DNA of 64,000 nucleotides from Flavobacteriales bacterium (GTDB lineage: Bacteria > Bacteroidota > Bacteroidia > Flavobacteriales_F > PHOS-HE28), in assembly GCA_016788205.1 (NCBI GenBank), contig JAEUTA010000022.1, positions 1 through 64,000 on the forward strand, in the 5' to 3' direction. Below are positions 24,765-33,834 of this stretch, piece after piece. Every line of letters starts with the position of its first letter. The stretch's first letter is position 1. The position numbers were made by a program, and so were the translations under genes. The notes beneath the pieces were generated by a model, which searched no databases, was not told where the DNA came from, and saw nothing but the letters and a program-made list of their open reading frames with translations.

Positions 24765-25936
24765 ATTCTTGGTGCCGCGTAGGTCTTCACGTCGGCCTCG
24801 GTGATCTCCTTTCCGCTGAGGATCACCAGCCGCTCGATCACGTTGCGCAGCTCGCGCACATTACCCGTCCAAGGCAGTTTTTGGAGCTCCTTGATGGCCT
24901 TTTCCGCGATGGGCTTGGGGGCGATGCCCTGCTCTCCGCAGACCTGGCCTATGAAATGTTCGGCCAGCAACGGGATGTCATCCACGCGTTCGCCGAGGCT
25001 GGGCACATGGATGGGGATCACGCTGAGGCGGTGGAAGAGGTCTTCCCGGAAATTCCCCTTCTCAATCTCCTTCTTCAGGTCTTTGTTCGTGGCCGCGATC
25101 ACGCGCACGTTCACTTGCACGTCCTTATCGCCTCCCACGGGTGTTATGCGTCCTTCCTGCAGTGCGCGCAGGACCTTCGCCTGTGCGGCAAGCGCCATGT
25201 CGCCGATCTCGTCCAGGAAAAGCGTACCGCCATCGGCCAGTTCGAATTTGCCCTTGCGGTCCTTGATGGCGCTCGTGAAACTGCCCTTCATGTGGCCGAA
25301 GAGCTCGCTCTCGATCAATTCGCCGGGAATGGCCGCGCAATTCACTTCGATGTAGGCTCCGTTCGCGCGATTGCTTTTCTGGTGGATCATGCGGGCCACG
25401 CCTTCCTTGCCAGCGCCGTTGCCGCCGGTGATCAGCACGCGGGCATCGCTCGGGGCCACCTTGTCGATCATCTCGCGGATGGAGGCCAGTGCCTTGCTCT
25501 CGCCCACCATCTGTACGCCGCTGCCTTTGGTCTTTCCCACTTTGGTACGTAGCACCTTGGTCTCCTGCACCAGGTCTTTGCGGTCCAGCGCATTGCGCAC
25601 GCTCACCAATATCCGGCTGATGTTAGGTGGTTTCTCGATGAAGTCGAAGGCCCCTTTCTTCAACGCTTCCACCGCTGTATCGATGGTGCCGTGACCACTG
25701 ATCATGATCACCGGTACATCATCGTCGTGGGCGGTTAGTTTTTGGAGGAATTCCAGCCCGTCCATCTTCGGCATCTTGATGTCGCAGAGGATCACGTCAT
25801 AGCCCCCCTTCTTCGCCTTCTCCAGACCGGCGACGCCATCCTCGGCTTCGTCCACGGAGTGCTTCTCATGTTCGAGGATATCGCGCAGGGCGTTGCGGAT
25901 GGCTTTCTCGTCGTCTATGATCAGTATCTTGGGCAT
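24761..25936 (-). CDS. NtrC-type response regulator with AAA+ domain, lacking a DNA-binding domain
   Basis: The product is 391 aa from ATG 25936. The receiver domain (residues 1-118) has its phosphoacceptor aspartate at D52 (VILCDIKMP). The sigma-54 AAA+ domain (about 140-370) has Walker A GGNGAGKE (171-178), Walker B LFLDEIGD (239-246) and an arginine-finger region FREDLFHRL. The sigma-54-contacting GAFTGA loop reads GSFTSA (218-223). The protein stops about 20 residues after the AAA+ domain, so the Fis-type helix-turn-helix of classical NtrC (about 450-480 aa) is absent. No histidine kinase gene is adjacent. It probably activates sigma-54 promoters from solution, or acts without DNA. Confidence 0.9.
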   Translation of the reverse strand: MPKILIIDDEKAIRNALRDILEHEKHSVDEAEDGVAGLEKAKKGGYDVILCDIKMPKMDGLEFLQKLTAHDDDVPVIMISGHGTIDTAVEALKKGAFDFIEKPPNISRILVSVRNALDRKDLVQETKVLRTKVGKTKGSGVQMVGESKALASIREMIDKVAPSDARVLITGGNGAGKEGVARMIHQKSNRANGAYIEVNCAAIPGELIESELFGHMKGSFTSAIKDRKGKFELADGGTLFLDEIGDMALAAQAKVLRALQEGRITPVGGDKDVQVNVRVIAATNKDLKKEIEKGNFREDLFHRLSVIPIHVPSLGERVDDIPLLAEHFIGQVCGEQGIAPKPIAEKAIKELQKLPWTGNVRELRNVIERLVILSGKEITEADVKTYAAPRI

Positions 25937-26185
25937 GCCGGTTAGGTTGCTACCGGGCAAAGATGGGCCCAGCGAAGGCAATACCGGAGCACGAAGCGGG
26001 GCAACCCTGTCCGAGGGGCGCGTCTGCCATTGGAGCGGTGCTCTCCCCCGCGTTGATCTCGTTGTGTAATTCCTAGAATGGCCGTGCGAACAAGCCCCGC
26101 CTCGCAGCTGACCATTGCTGTGGTGCTTTCCGCTCAGCCCCAGGGCCGTGACCAGTTTTAGTACTGTACTTCTAAAGCGATACCC

Positions 26186-28933
26186 GTGTTCAGCTTAACG
26201 CGCATTCTCCATTTGGCCGTGGCACTTCTTGTTGCGTCGGCGCTCCAAGCGATCACGGTGGTCTTCACGGATGTCGTGCACGACATGTGTGGTCGTGGCG
26301 GTAGGATCCAGGGCTACATTACAGGTGGCGTGGGACCCTACGACCTTGCCTGGAGTTCTGGTGAAGTACAGGTCACCTCGTTCGATGTGCTCTTGGATGG
26401 AGTGAGCGCAGGGGAATACACCGTGACGGTGACCGATGCGAACGACGAACAAACGGTTTCAGATCCCATTGCTGTATTGGAGTATAACCTGTTCCCGGCA
26501 TTCTTCGCCGTTAGTTTGCCGAATTGCGGGCAACCCATGTCCATGATGTTCGAGTACATGGAGGGGTACGCGCCCCAGCTCCCATTGAACTTCGCAGACA
26601 TGGATGTGGAGCAACAGTCCGTGGCTTCCGACCCGTGTACGGTGGGTGCTACATTGTTGCGCTTCGATGGCCCGCCTGCTACCACGCGCTACATGTCTTT
26701 CACAGATGCCGGTGGATGCCCGGGTACGATCCAGACCTACATTCCAACGATCAGCACATTGCCCTCACTTCAGGTGGTGGACGTTCAACCATCCTGCATC
26801 AACATCGCTTCGGGTAGCTGTCGCGTGATCACCTCTGGGCCGGTGGGATCCGCGGACTTGGGTGATTTCATGCTCCGGCTCTACCATGCGAATGGGCAAC
26901 CCGTGGACAATCTCTGTTACGGTGGTGTCAACGGTGTCTTGGACAATTCTTTTGGAAGTCTTGCCGCAGGCACATATTACGCCCGATTGCAAGGCTCTCC
27001 GCCATTCTTGGCGGGTCCGAACTGGAGTGCTCTGGAGCCGCTCGGCTGGGGTTCTAGTTGTCAAGTGGAGGTGCAAGTGATCATCCCGTCGAACGGACAG
27101 ACCTGCGGACGCGTGCAAGGGTCCGTGTACATCGATGCCAACAGCAACTGTACGCGCCAAACCACCGAGACGCGTGTGCCTGGCACGGTGGTAGAGATCC
27201 TGCCGGGCCCATACTATACGGTCACCGGACCCACCGGTGCTCCCTTATATGCGTTGACCCTGCCAGTAGGCAACTACACCATCACCGAAGAGAGCGCATC
27301 GTTGACCCAGACCTGTGGAGGGGCACCCATCCCGTTCACCGTTACAGCAACTACGGCCGCGGTGGACATACCCACCGCTTCCAATGTGCCGTTGGATGTG
27401 GAGGTGCACTTGAGCAGTGGCCCGTCAAGACCCGGCTTCGAGTTGCAGTATGCCCTTGCCACGAAGAACTTGACACCTACCGGTAGTGGGAACCTCACTT
27501 TTACCATGGAGTTGGATCCAGCCCTCGATTACATCGCGGCAACACCCGCACCTACCAGCGTGAGCGGCTCCACCCTCACGTGGAACCAAACGGCGCTAGG
27601 TGGCTTCCAACAGCGCACGATAACTATCCGGACACAAGTTCCGGCTGATGTGCAGTTGTTGGGCACCGACCTGGTATCCACAGCATCCGTTTCATCCGCG
27701 GTCACGGATGGGAACGCTGCCAACAACGTCGCGATCAATTCAGTGACCGTGACCGGTAGTTACGACCCGAACGATAAGTTGGCTGTCAGTAGTACGGGTA
27801 GCAAGATCCATTACGATCCGGCACAAGATGAATGGATCGACTACACCATCCGGTTCCAGAACACGGGAACCGATACGGCCTTCAATGTCATCATCACCGA
27901 TACGCTGCCAGCGAATGTGGATCCAGGGTCCATCCAGATCGGCGGATCCTCTCACGCAGCCAGTTGGGCCTTGCAGGGCCAGCGCACCTTGAAGTTCTGG
28001 TTGCTCGCGATCCAACTTCCCGATAGCAACGTGAACGAACCGCGCAGCCACGGCTTCGTCAGTTTCCGCATCAAACCTCGCACGCCGTTGTCAGCGGGCG
28101 CGCAGATCATTAACGGGGCCAACATCTTCTTCGATTTCAACCCACCGGTGATCACCGATCCGAGCGTGCTCACGGTGCCCACGCCACCTGTGTTGGTGAG
28201 TCCACGCGTGTATCTGGGGGGCAACTATTCCGCCAGCACACCGCCGATGACCGATGCGTTGCGCCTACTGAACAAAGTGCCGCGCGTTGAGCCGTACAGC
28301 GATCTCGGATACGATCACCTGGGCGCTGGCGGTGGAGAAACGGCCACGCCTGCTTCGTTCTTGGTAACAGGCAACGATGCCGTAGTGGATTGGGTGCTCG
28401 TAGAACTGCGCGGAACGAGCGGCGCCGGTGCCGTGCTGGCAAGCCGCGCAGCGTTGCTTCAGCGCGATGGCGATGTGGTAGGTCCGAACGGCACATCGCC
28501 GGTAGCGTTCCATGTACCCAGTGGCGGTTCGTATCGCATCGCTGTGCGGCACAGGAACCACCTGGGTGTGATGACCTCCACGGCCCGCACCTTGACCACG
28601 ACCACGACGGTGGTGGACTTCACCTTAGCTGCCACAGCGACCTATGGCACCAACGCACGCAACACCGTGGGTGGAAGCATGGTGCTCTGGCCTGGTGATA
28701 CGAACGGCGATGGTTTAGCGAAGTACACCGGTTCCTTCAATGATCGCGATATCGTGCTTCAGGGTATCGGCGGAACGGTGCCGACCAACATCGTGAACAA
28801 CGTCTACGACCGCCGCGATGTGAACCTGAACGGCAACATCATGTACACCGGAACGGGCAATGACCGTGATGTGATACTACAGTCCATCGGTGGAATTGTG
28901 CCGACCGCCGTGCGCACGCAACAGTTGCCGTGA
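26186..28933 (+). CDS. Secreted protein with DUF11/SdrD-like domains and a C-terminal dockerin-like repeat
   Basis: The GTG start at 26186 begins a signal peptide (LTRILHLAVALLVASALQA), giving 915 aa. The N-terminal part holds SprB-like strands (GGVGPYDLAWSSGEV). An SdrD-B-like segment near residues 305-400 has GSVYIDANSNCTRQ. A DUF11/DUF7619-like region follows (about 525-665: SYDPNDKLAVSS, IRFQNTGTDTAFNVIITD, NGANIFFDFNPPVIT). The last about 75 residues contain two copies of a motif, D-x-N-x-(D/N)-G or N-G followed by YTG-x-x-NDRD-x-x-LQ-x-IGG-x-VPT. This resembles duplicated calcium-binding dockerin loops. No T9SS tail follows. The start lacks the usual promoter element nearby. Confidence 0.8.
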   Translation: MFSLTRILHLAVALLVASALQAITVVFTDVVHDMCGRGGRIQGYITGGVGPYDLAWSSGEVQVTSFDVLLDGVSAGEYTVTVTDANDEQTVSDPIAVLEYNLFPAFFAVSLPNCGQPMSMMFEYMEGYAPQLPLNFADMDVEQQSVASDPCTVGATLLRFDGPPATTRYMSFTDAGGCPGTIQTYIPTISTLPSLQVVDVQPSCINIASGSCRVITSGPVGSADLGDFMLRLYHANGQPVDNLCYGGVNGVLDNSFGSLAAGTYYARLQGSPPFLAGPNWSALEPLGWGSSCQVEVQVIIPSNGQTCGRVQGSVYIDANSNCTRQTTETRVPGTVVEILPGPYYTVTGPTGAPLYALTLPVGNYTITEESASLTQTCGGAPIPFTVTATTAAVDIPTASNVPLDVEVHLSSGPSRPGFELQYALATKNLTPTGSGNLTFTMELDPALDYIAATPAPTSVSGSTLTWNQTALGGFQQRTITIRTQVPADVQLLGTDLVSTASVSSAVTDGNAANNVAINSVTVTGSYDPNDKLAVSSTGSKIHYDPAQDEWIDYTIRFQNTGTDTAFNVIITDTLPANVDPGSIQIGGSSHAASWALQGQRTLKFWLLAIQLPDSNVNEPRSHGFVSFRIKPRTPLSAGAQIINGANIFFDFNPPVITDPSVLTVPTPPVLVSPRVYLGGNYSASTPPMTDALRLLNKVPRVEPYSDLGYDHLGAGGGETATPASFLVTGNDAVVDWVLVELRGTSGAGAVLASRAALLQRDGDVVGPNGTSPVAFHVPSGGSYRIAVRHRNHLGVMTSTARTLTTTTTVVDFTLAATATYGTNARNTVGGSMVLWPGDTNGDGLAKYTGSFNDRDIVLQGIGGTVPTNIVNNVYDRRDVNLNGNIMYTGTGNDRDVILQSIGGIVPTAVRTQQLP

Positions 28934-28942
28934 TGCGATAGG

Positions 28943-29890
28943 TCAGTGCGCCCGTCGTTTCAACATGATCCCGCCACGGACGTCCTTCACGGGGCTCATG
29001 GTGATGAACGCGTTCGGGTCGATCTTGTCCACTTCGGCAAGGAAGCGCCCGAGCTCCAACCGCGTCAATACGCAATAAAGGATGTCGACTTCGTGTGCCC
29101 CGGCGCCTTTGGTGAAACCGCGTTTTCCACTGTAGACGGTCAGCCCGCGTCCCATCACATTGGCGATCATGTGGCGGATCTCCGCATGATGTGGACTGAT
29201 GATGGTGATGCCCGTATATTCCTCGATACCCTCGACCACGAGGTCCAGTGTCTTGCTGGCCGCTAGATAGGTGATCATGGCATACATCGCGGTTTCCAGG
29301 TCGATGAGCCAGGCCGCCACACCGAAAATGGCCACGTTCATCACCATGATCACATCGCCGATGCTGATACCGACCTTCCGCCCCAACGCCAGGGCGAGCA
29401 CCTCGCTTCCGTCCAACACGCTTCCCCCTCGCACAGCGAGCCCGATGCCGGCGCCGAGGAAGAAGCCCCCGAAAACGGAGACCAGCAAACGGTCGTGCGT
29501 CATGTCCGGGAAATGCACCACCGATGTCACGAGAGCCAGGGCCATTATGGACCCTGTAGCGCGCAATGCGAAGGTTCGCCCGGCCAGTTTGAGAGCGATC
29601 ACCAGGAACGGTAGGTTGATGATGACCAGCAGCAGGGGGAAGGGGAGCGTTGTGAGCCTTGCGACCAGCAGCGCTATCCCGGTGGCCCCCCCGTCCAGGA
29701 AACCGTTGGGGAGCAGGAATCCTTCCAAGCCGAAGGCGGCCGAAAACACACCGAACCCTATGAACAGCGTGTCCTTCAGTGTGCGCCCAAGCATGATCCG
29801 AGCGGCCGATAGGCGCTTTGCGCGAGCGTACGATGAGGCATCGCGTTCGGCGCCCGGGGTAGGCAGGGCTCTCAGGAAGCGGTGCCACAT
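28943..29890 (-). CDS. YitT family membrane protein (DUF161 + DUF2179)
   Basis: The product is 315 aa from ATG 29890; an in-frame TTG lies 21 nt upstream. Five to six transmembrane helices (about residues 40-210) contain the family motifs GFGVFSAAFGLEGFLLPNGF with GGATGIALL, and GGSVLDGSEVLALAL. The C-terminal DUF2179 domain (about 225-310: VYSGKRGFTKG, DILYCVLTRLELGRF) is a small cytoplasmic ligand-binding-like fold. The role is unknown; some family members are linked to transport. It follows ppx by 40 nt on the same strand and is probably co-transcribed. Confidence 0.88.
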   Translation of the reverse strand: MWHRFLRALPTPGAERDASSYARAKRLSAARIMLGRTLKDTLFIGFGVFSAAFGLEGFLLPNGFLDGGATGIALLVARLTTLPFPLLLVIINLPFLVIALKLAGRTFALRATGSIMALALVTSVVHFPDMTHDRLLVSVFGGFFLGAGIGLAVRGGSVLDGSEVLALALGRKVGISIGDVIMVMNVAIFGVAAWLIDLETAMYAMITYLAASKTLDLVVEGIEEYTGITIISPHHAEIRHMIANVMGRGLTVYSGKRGFTKGAGAHEVDILYCVLTRLELGRFLAEVDKIDPNAFITMSPVKDVRGGIMLKRRAH

Positions 29891-29930
29891 CGCGTTCTTC
29901 ACGAGGGGCAAGATAGGAGCGGAGCGATGT

Positions 29931-30890
29931 TCAGTTGGTGATCGAAACCGCCGCGCCTTCCTTCAGCGCGTATCTGCTCCAGTGCATGTCGCGTATGCCT
30001 CCGGCGGTCAATACGCGATCGATGGCGATGAGCGCGTAGGGTAACGTGTCCACGCGGTATTCTGGAAGGCCGGGTTGTCGCTGGCGTGTCGCGCGGTCCA
30101 TCCGGAGGAGACGTTCCTTCAGGGCATCGAACTCCAATGAGGTGTAGACCATGTCACGTTGGTCCCTGGCGATCGGCAGTGAGCGTTCCGCAGCGATCAT
30201 GGCGGCCAGGCTATCGAAGCTTCCCGCACTACCGATGAGCACATGCGGTTCATGACGGTCGATGATGGCGTACAGCGGTTCCAAACGATCATCCAGATGT
30301 GCTGCGATCCGTGCTTCTTCCTCCACGCTGATCGGATCGCTGATCGGGATCCGTTCGCGCAGCCGTGTGGCGCCCAGTTCGAAGCTTCGTTTCCACATCA
30401 AAGCCTTGTCGGTGGCCAGGATGAACTCGATGCTGCCGCCACCGATATCCATGACCAGCGCGGGTTTACCCGTGAGCATCACGGCTTGGCGCACACCGGC
30501 CAGGATCAATTCGGCTTCTGCTTCTCCGGGAATGACGGAGATGTAAATATCGAGGTCGTGCTTCGCTCGATCCACGAAAGCAGCAGCGTTGCGCGCATTG
30601 CGCAAGGCCGAGGTGCCGAAGCCGTTGATCCGCACCGCACCATGTTCCACGGCGATGGACTTGAATACGGCCAATGTTGACATGCCACGCTCCATCGCAT
30701 CCCCCGCGATGATGCCTTTCTCGATCCCGCCGCGTCCTAAGAATACCGGCCGTTCTTCGCTGTGTATGATGCGCAGGCCGCGCACCTCATCCCGCTCATA
30801 CACCAGCAGGTTGAAGGTGTTCGTTCCCAGGTCGATGATGGCAGCGCGGGCGTTATGAGCACCCCTGTGTACAAGCGATCCTGCCATCAT
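29931..30890 (-). CDS. ppx: Ppx/GppA family exopolyphosphatase-like protein
   Basis: The product is 319 aa from ATG 30890 (other ATGs at 30887 and 30914 are possible). It has the sugar-kinase/Hsp70-type phosphate loops: AIIDLGTNTFNLLV at the start, GFGTSALRNARN, ISVIPGEAEAEL, and VMDIGGGSIEFIL near residue 145. It is about 300 aa long, the short form without the C-terminal HD region of E. coli Ppx, as common in Bacteroidota. It would cleave polyphosphate or the pppGpp gamma-phosphate; which one is not decidable here. Confidence 0.87.
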   Translation of the reverse strand: MMAGSLVHRGAHNARAAIIDLGTNTFNLLVYERDEVRGLRIIHSEERPVFLGRGGIEKGIIAGDAMERGMSTLAVFKSIAVEHGAVRINGFGTSALRNARNAAAFVDRAKHDLDIYISVIPGEAEAELILAGVRQAVMLTGKPALVMDIGGGSIEFILATDKALMWKRSFELGATRLRERIPISDPISVEEEARIAAHLDDRLEPLYAIIDRHEPHVLIGSAGSFDSLAAMIAAERSLPIARDQRDMVYTSLEFDALKERLLRMDRATRQRQPGLPEYRVDTLPYALIAIDRVLTAGGIRDMHWSRYALKEGAAVSITN

Positions 30891-30950
30891 GTTCAGTCCG
30901 GTTACGCATTCCATGGGAACATGCGAGCATGTTCACAAGCGCCCATGTGC

Positions 30951-32270
30951 TTAGCCTTTGTAGAACAGCCATTTCCCCATCTCCTTCCAGCTCACCTTCT
31001 TGCCGTACATGAGGATGCCCGTGCGGTAGATGCGCCCGGCGATCCAGGTGGTGAAGATGAACGCAACGATCAACAGCACCATGCTCAAGGCGAGCTGCCA
31101 CATGGGGGCGCTTCCCATGGCCACGCGTACCATCATCACGATGGGGCTTGTGAACGGGATCAGGCTGCACCACAGCACGGCCGGGCTTTCCGGATTGTAC
31201 ACGGCCATCTGCGCGATGATGATGGCCACCACCATGGGAATGGTCACGGGGAACATGAACTGTTGGGTGTCCGTTTCGCTATCAACCGCTGAGCCGATGG
31301 CCGCGAGCAACGAGCTGTACAACAGGTAGCCGCAGATGAAGTAGAACAGGAACACCCCGAGCACGAGCGGGATATTGATCTGCTCGATCAGGTCGGTGAT
31401 CTGGCTTTGATCGAAGGCTGCCGCGTCGCCCGCTTCAGCTTTGTCCAGCTGTGCTTGTACTTCGGCGGTCATTCCTTGTTCGGCCAATTGCTTCGGGTCG
31501 AACTTGTCCGCAGCCAGTACCGCCGTGCCCACGCCCACCATGGTGGTGGTAATGATGATCCACAGCATGAATTGGATGAAGCCCACCAGGGCTATGCCGA
31601 TGATCTTGCCCATCATCAATTGGAACGGTTTCACGCTGCTGATGAGCACTTCCACCACGCGGTTCTGCTTCTCTTCCATCACCCCGCGCATCACTTGCAC
31701 ACCGTACATGAAGATGAAGATGAACATGAAGTAGCCGAAGAAGAAGCCGATCAGCGCTCGTTCCTTGGCAAAAGACTGCGTGCTGACCTCCTCGATGTCA
31801 AAGGTCTTCAGATCAAGCGGTTTGCGTACACGATCGTACGCCTCCTTGTTGATGCCTTCATCGCGCAGCTTGGCGAGTTCGATGGCCTTTTCAAGTTCAT
31901 TGCGGATGGTGGCCATGGCGAATTCGCTCGGCAGCTTCTTGTAGTAGAGATCCGCTTGCGGTGTGATGAGTACATCCTGTAGCAGGTTCACGCGTACGGT
32001 ATAAGGGCTCTCCTGAAAAGTGCTGTCATCCCATTCACGTCCGTCCAGGTAGAATTTCACGCTCTCGGTGTCCTTCAGCTTGGTGCCTATTACGCCTTCC
32101 TTATCGATCACCAGCACGTTGTGGGTAGTGGCTTCCCGGGAGGCGATAAAGGCGGTGAGGAGCAATCCCCCGGCGATGAGCACGGGCCCCAGGATCGTCA
32201 TGATCAGGAAGCTGGGCTTGCGCACACGCGTGATGAATTCACGCCAGATGATGAGCTTGATCTTGTTCAT
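30951..32270 (-). CDS. ABC-2 type transporter permease (NatB-like)
   Basis: The product is 439 aa with a first transmembrane helix at about residues 20-42, a large extracytoplasmic loop (about 45-170) and five or six further helices from about 180 to 425. MNKIKLIIWREFITRVRKPSF at the N-terminus, and the segment QVMRGVMEEKQNRVVEVL in the cytoplasmic elbow, are typical of NatB/YhaP ABC-2 exporters. It starts 7 nt after the stop of its ATPase gene. The exported substrate is unknown (sodium in Bacillus NatAB). Confidence 0.87.
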   Translation of the reverse strand: MNKIKLIIWREFITRVRKPSFLIMTILGPVLIAGGLLLTAFIASREATTHNVLVIDKEGVIGTKLKDTESVKFYLDGREWDDSTFQESPYTVRVNLLQDVLITPQADLYYKKLPSEFAMATIRNELEKAIELAKLRDEGINKEAYDRVRKPLDLKTFDIEEVSTQSFAKERALIGFFFGYFMFIFIFMYGVQVMRGVMEEKQNRVVEVLISSVKPFQLMMGKIIGIALVGFIQFMLWIIITTTMVGVGTAVLAADKFDPKQLAEQGMTAEVQAQLDKAEAGDAAAFDQSQITDLIEQINIPLVLGVFLFYFICGYLLYSSLLAAIGSAVDSETDTQQFMFPVTIPMVVAIIIAQMAVYNPESPAVLWCSLIPFTSPIVMMVRVAMGSAPMWQLALSMVLLIVAFIFTTWIAGRIYRTGILMYGKKVSWKEMGKWLFYKG

Positions 32271-32277
32271 GGTCTCC

Positions 32278-33219
32278 TTACTCGGTCATACCGGCGGTAA
32301 CGTTCTCGGGCGTGGTCTCGCTCACCACACGGATGAAGATGTCGTGCATGCGGGGGATCTCTTCCTGCACACCGCGCACTTGCACGGCTGGCAGGAGCTG
32401 GCGCAGTACATCGTTGAGGCTGCTGCCTTTGCCCAGGCGGATACGCGCTGTACCGCTCTCCCCCTGCTCCTTGGAATCGATAAGCTCGCCCGTATAGGAG
32501 AGCGCGTTGGCCAGCGCCACACGGTTGCCGGTGTATTCCACGCGGAAGATGTTCTCGGCATAGCGTCTCCGGATCTCCTGTACGTTGCCATGCAGCATCA
32601 GGCGGGCATGGTCTATGAGGCCGATGTTGTCGCAAAGCTCCTCCACGCTCGGCATGCTGTGGGTGCTTAGCATCACGGTGACACCCTGGTCGCGAAGGCT
32701 CAGGATCTCGGTGCGCACCAGTTCGGCGTTGATGGGATCGAACCCGCTGAAGGGTTCATCGAGGATCAGCAGTTTGGGTTCGTGAAGGATCGTGGTGATG
32801 AACTGTACCTTCTGGGCCATGCCTTTGCTGAGCTCTTCCACCTTTTTGTTCCACCAACTGCCCATCTCCCAACGTTCGAAGCGTTCCTTCAGGCGCTTGG
32901 TGGCATCGGTCTTGCTCAGGCCTTTCAACTGGGCCAGGTAGAGCGCTTGTTCGCCCACCTTCATCTTCTTGTACAGGCCACGCTCTTCGGGCAGGTAACC
33001 CATGGTGGCCACATCCGCATCGGTCATGGGCCGACCGTTCATCAACACCTGGCCTTCGTCCGGGCCTGTGATGCGGGTGATGATGCGGATAAGGGTCGTT
33101 TTGCCGGCACCGTTGGGGCCGAGCAGCCCGAATACCTGCGCTTCCGGGACGGACATGTTCACCCCGTCCAAGGCGGTGTAAGTCCCGAATCGTTTGATGA
33201 TGCCGTGTAGTTCGATCAT
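32278..33219 (-). CDS. ABC transporter ATP-binding protein (NatA-like)
   Basis: The product is 313 aa from ATG 33219; the longer frame upstream has no homology and contains a promoter element. Walker A GPNGAGKTT is at residues 34-42, the Q-loop is near 85, the signature LSKGMAQKVQF and Walker B LLILDEPFSGFDP with the following STHSMPSVEEL switch are present. The C-terminal about 90 residues form the extension typical of ABC-2 exporter ATPases. The signature serine-glycine order (L-S-K-G-M) is the NatA/YhaQ variant. It pairs with the downstream permease. Confidence 0.92.
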   Translation of the reverse strand: MIELHGIIKRFGTYTALDGVNMSVPEAQVFGLLGPNGAGKTTLIRIITRITGPDEGQVLMNGRPMTDADVATMGYLPEERGLYKKMKVGEQALYLAQLKGLSKTDATKRLKERFERWEMGSWWNKKVEELSKGMAQKVQFITTILHEPKLLILDEPFSGFDPINAELVRTEILSLRDQGVTVMLSTHSMPSVEELCDNIGLIDHARLMLHGNVQEIRRRYAENIFRVEYTGNRVALANALSYTGELIDSKEQGESGTARIRLGKGSSLNDVLRQLLPAVQVRGVQEEIPRMHDIFIRVVSETTPENVTAGMTE

Positions 33220-33260
33220 GGCCTGTTCCTGGTCGCGTGCGCATTCGGCGGAACGCGTGG

Positions 33261-33268
33261 CGAAGGTA
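33261..33268 (-). promoter_or_regulatory. Promoter -7-like element TACCTTCG (NatAB-like operon)
   Basis: On the minus strand TACCTTCG lies 41 nt before ATG 33219. Confidence 0.4.
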
Positions 33269-33332
33269 CTCGGGCGTTCCGCAGTGCGCGGTCCGCTCAG
33301 CGAGCCGAACAGCCGCTGCTGTGATCGTTGCG

Positions 33333-33743
33333 TTAGGGTAGGAAGAGCGATCGTTCCTCGGCTGAGGGCAGGCGGCAACTGTCGAGGCGCCCGAACCAAC
33401 GATACCGGCTCCGGGCAACCAGTGCATAAATGGCGTTGCGTAGAAAGCCGGGCACGAGCAGAAAGATGCCTGCGAGTCGCCACCCGCCGCCTAGTCGCAT
33501 CAAGATGCGGATAGCGGCACCGGAGCGCGTCCAGGTGCGCTCACCGTCAACGTACACGATCGTGGAAAGGTCCGTGATCCGATCCGTCGGGAGGTGTGCT
33601 TTCGCCGTTGTTCCCTGTAGGGTGGCATAGCGCAGAACACGGTGGCGGTCCCAGCGGATCAGGCGGTCAACGAATGCGTTGCATAGGCCGCAAACACCGT
33701 CGAAGAACACGATGGGCGTTGGTGGTAGCGACCGGTCGACCAT
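33333..33743 (-). CDS. DCC family thiol-disulfide oxidoreductase-like protein (DUF393)
   Basis: The product is 136 aa from ATG 33743. The D-x-x-C-x-x-C motif that names the family is VFFDGVCGLCNAFVDRLIRWD near residues 11-30, followed by LRYATLQG and the later RSGAAIRILMRLGGGWRLAG and YRWFGR. It is predicted to be a small thioredoxin-like protein; no substrate is known. The start is fixed by a perfect promoter element only 6 nt upstream, which lies where the longer frame would begin. Confidence 0.87.
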   Translation of the reverse strand: MVDRSLPPTPIVFFDGVCGLCNAFVDRLIRWDRHRVLRYATLQGTTAKAHLPTDRITDLSTIVYVDGERTWTRSGAAIRILMRLGGGWRLAGIFLLVPGFLRNAIYALVARSRYRWFGRLDSCRLPSAEERSLFLP

Positions 33744-33749
33744 GAGCGA

Positions 33750-33757
33750 CAAAGGTA
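33750..33757 (-). promoter_or_regulatory. Promoter -7 element TACCTTTG (DCC protein gene)
   Basis: On the minus strand this is a perfect TAnnTTTG match, 6 nt before ATG 33743, predicting a leaderless mRNA. Confidence 0.6.
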
Positions 33758-33785
33758 GCGGCGTGTGCCGGGTAGGCCGTAACGC

Positions 33786-33816
33786 AGGAACGGCGCCCTT
33801 GCGGGGCGCCGTTCCT
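33786..33816 (-). terminator. Terminator hairpin after the giant T9SS protein gene
   Basis: A 13-bp perfect stem (AGGAACGGCGCCC with GGGCGCCGTTCCT) and a 5-nt loop lie 18 nt beyond the stop at 33835 and before the DCC gene promoter. The U-tract is weak. Confidence 0.75.
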
Positions 33817-33834
33817 GTTCGTTAGCGTATCGCC

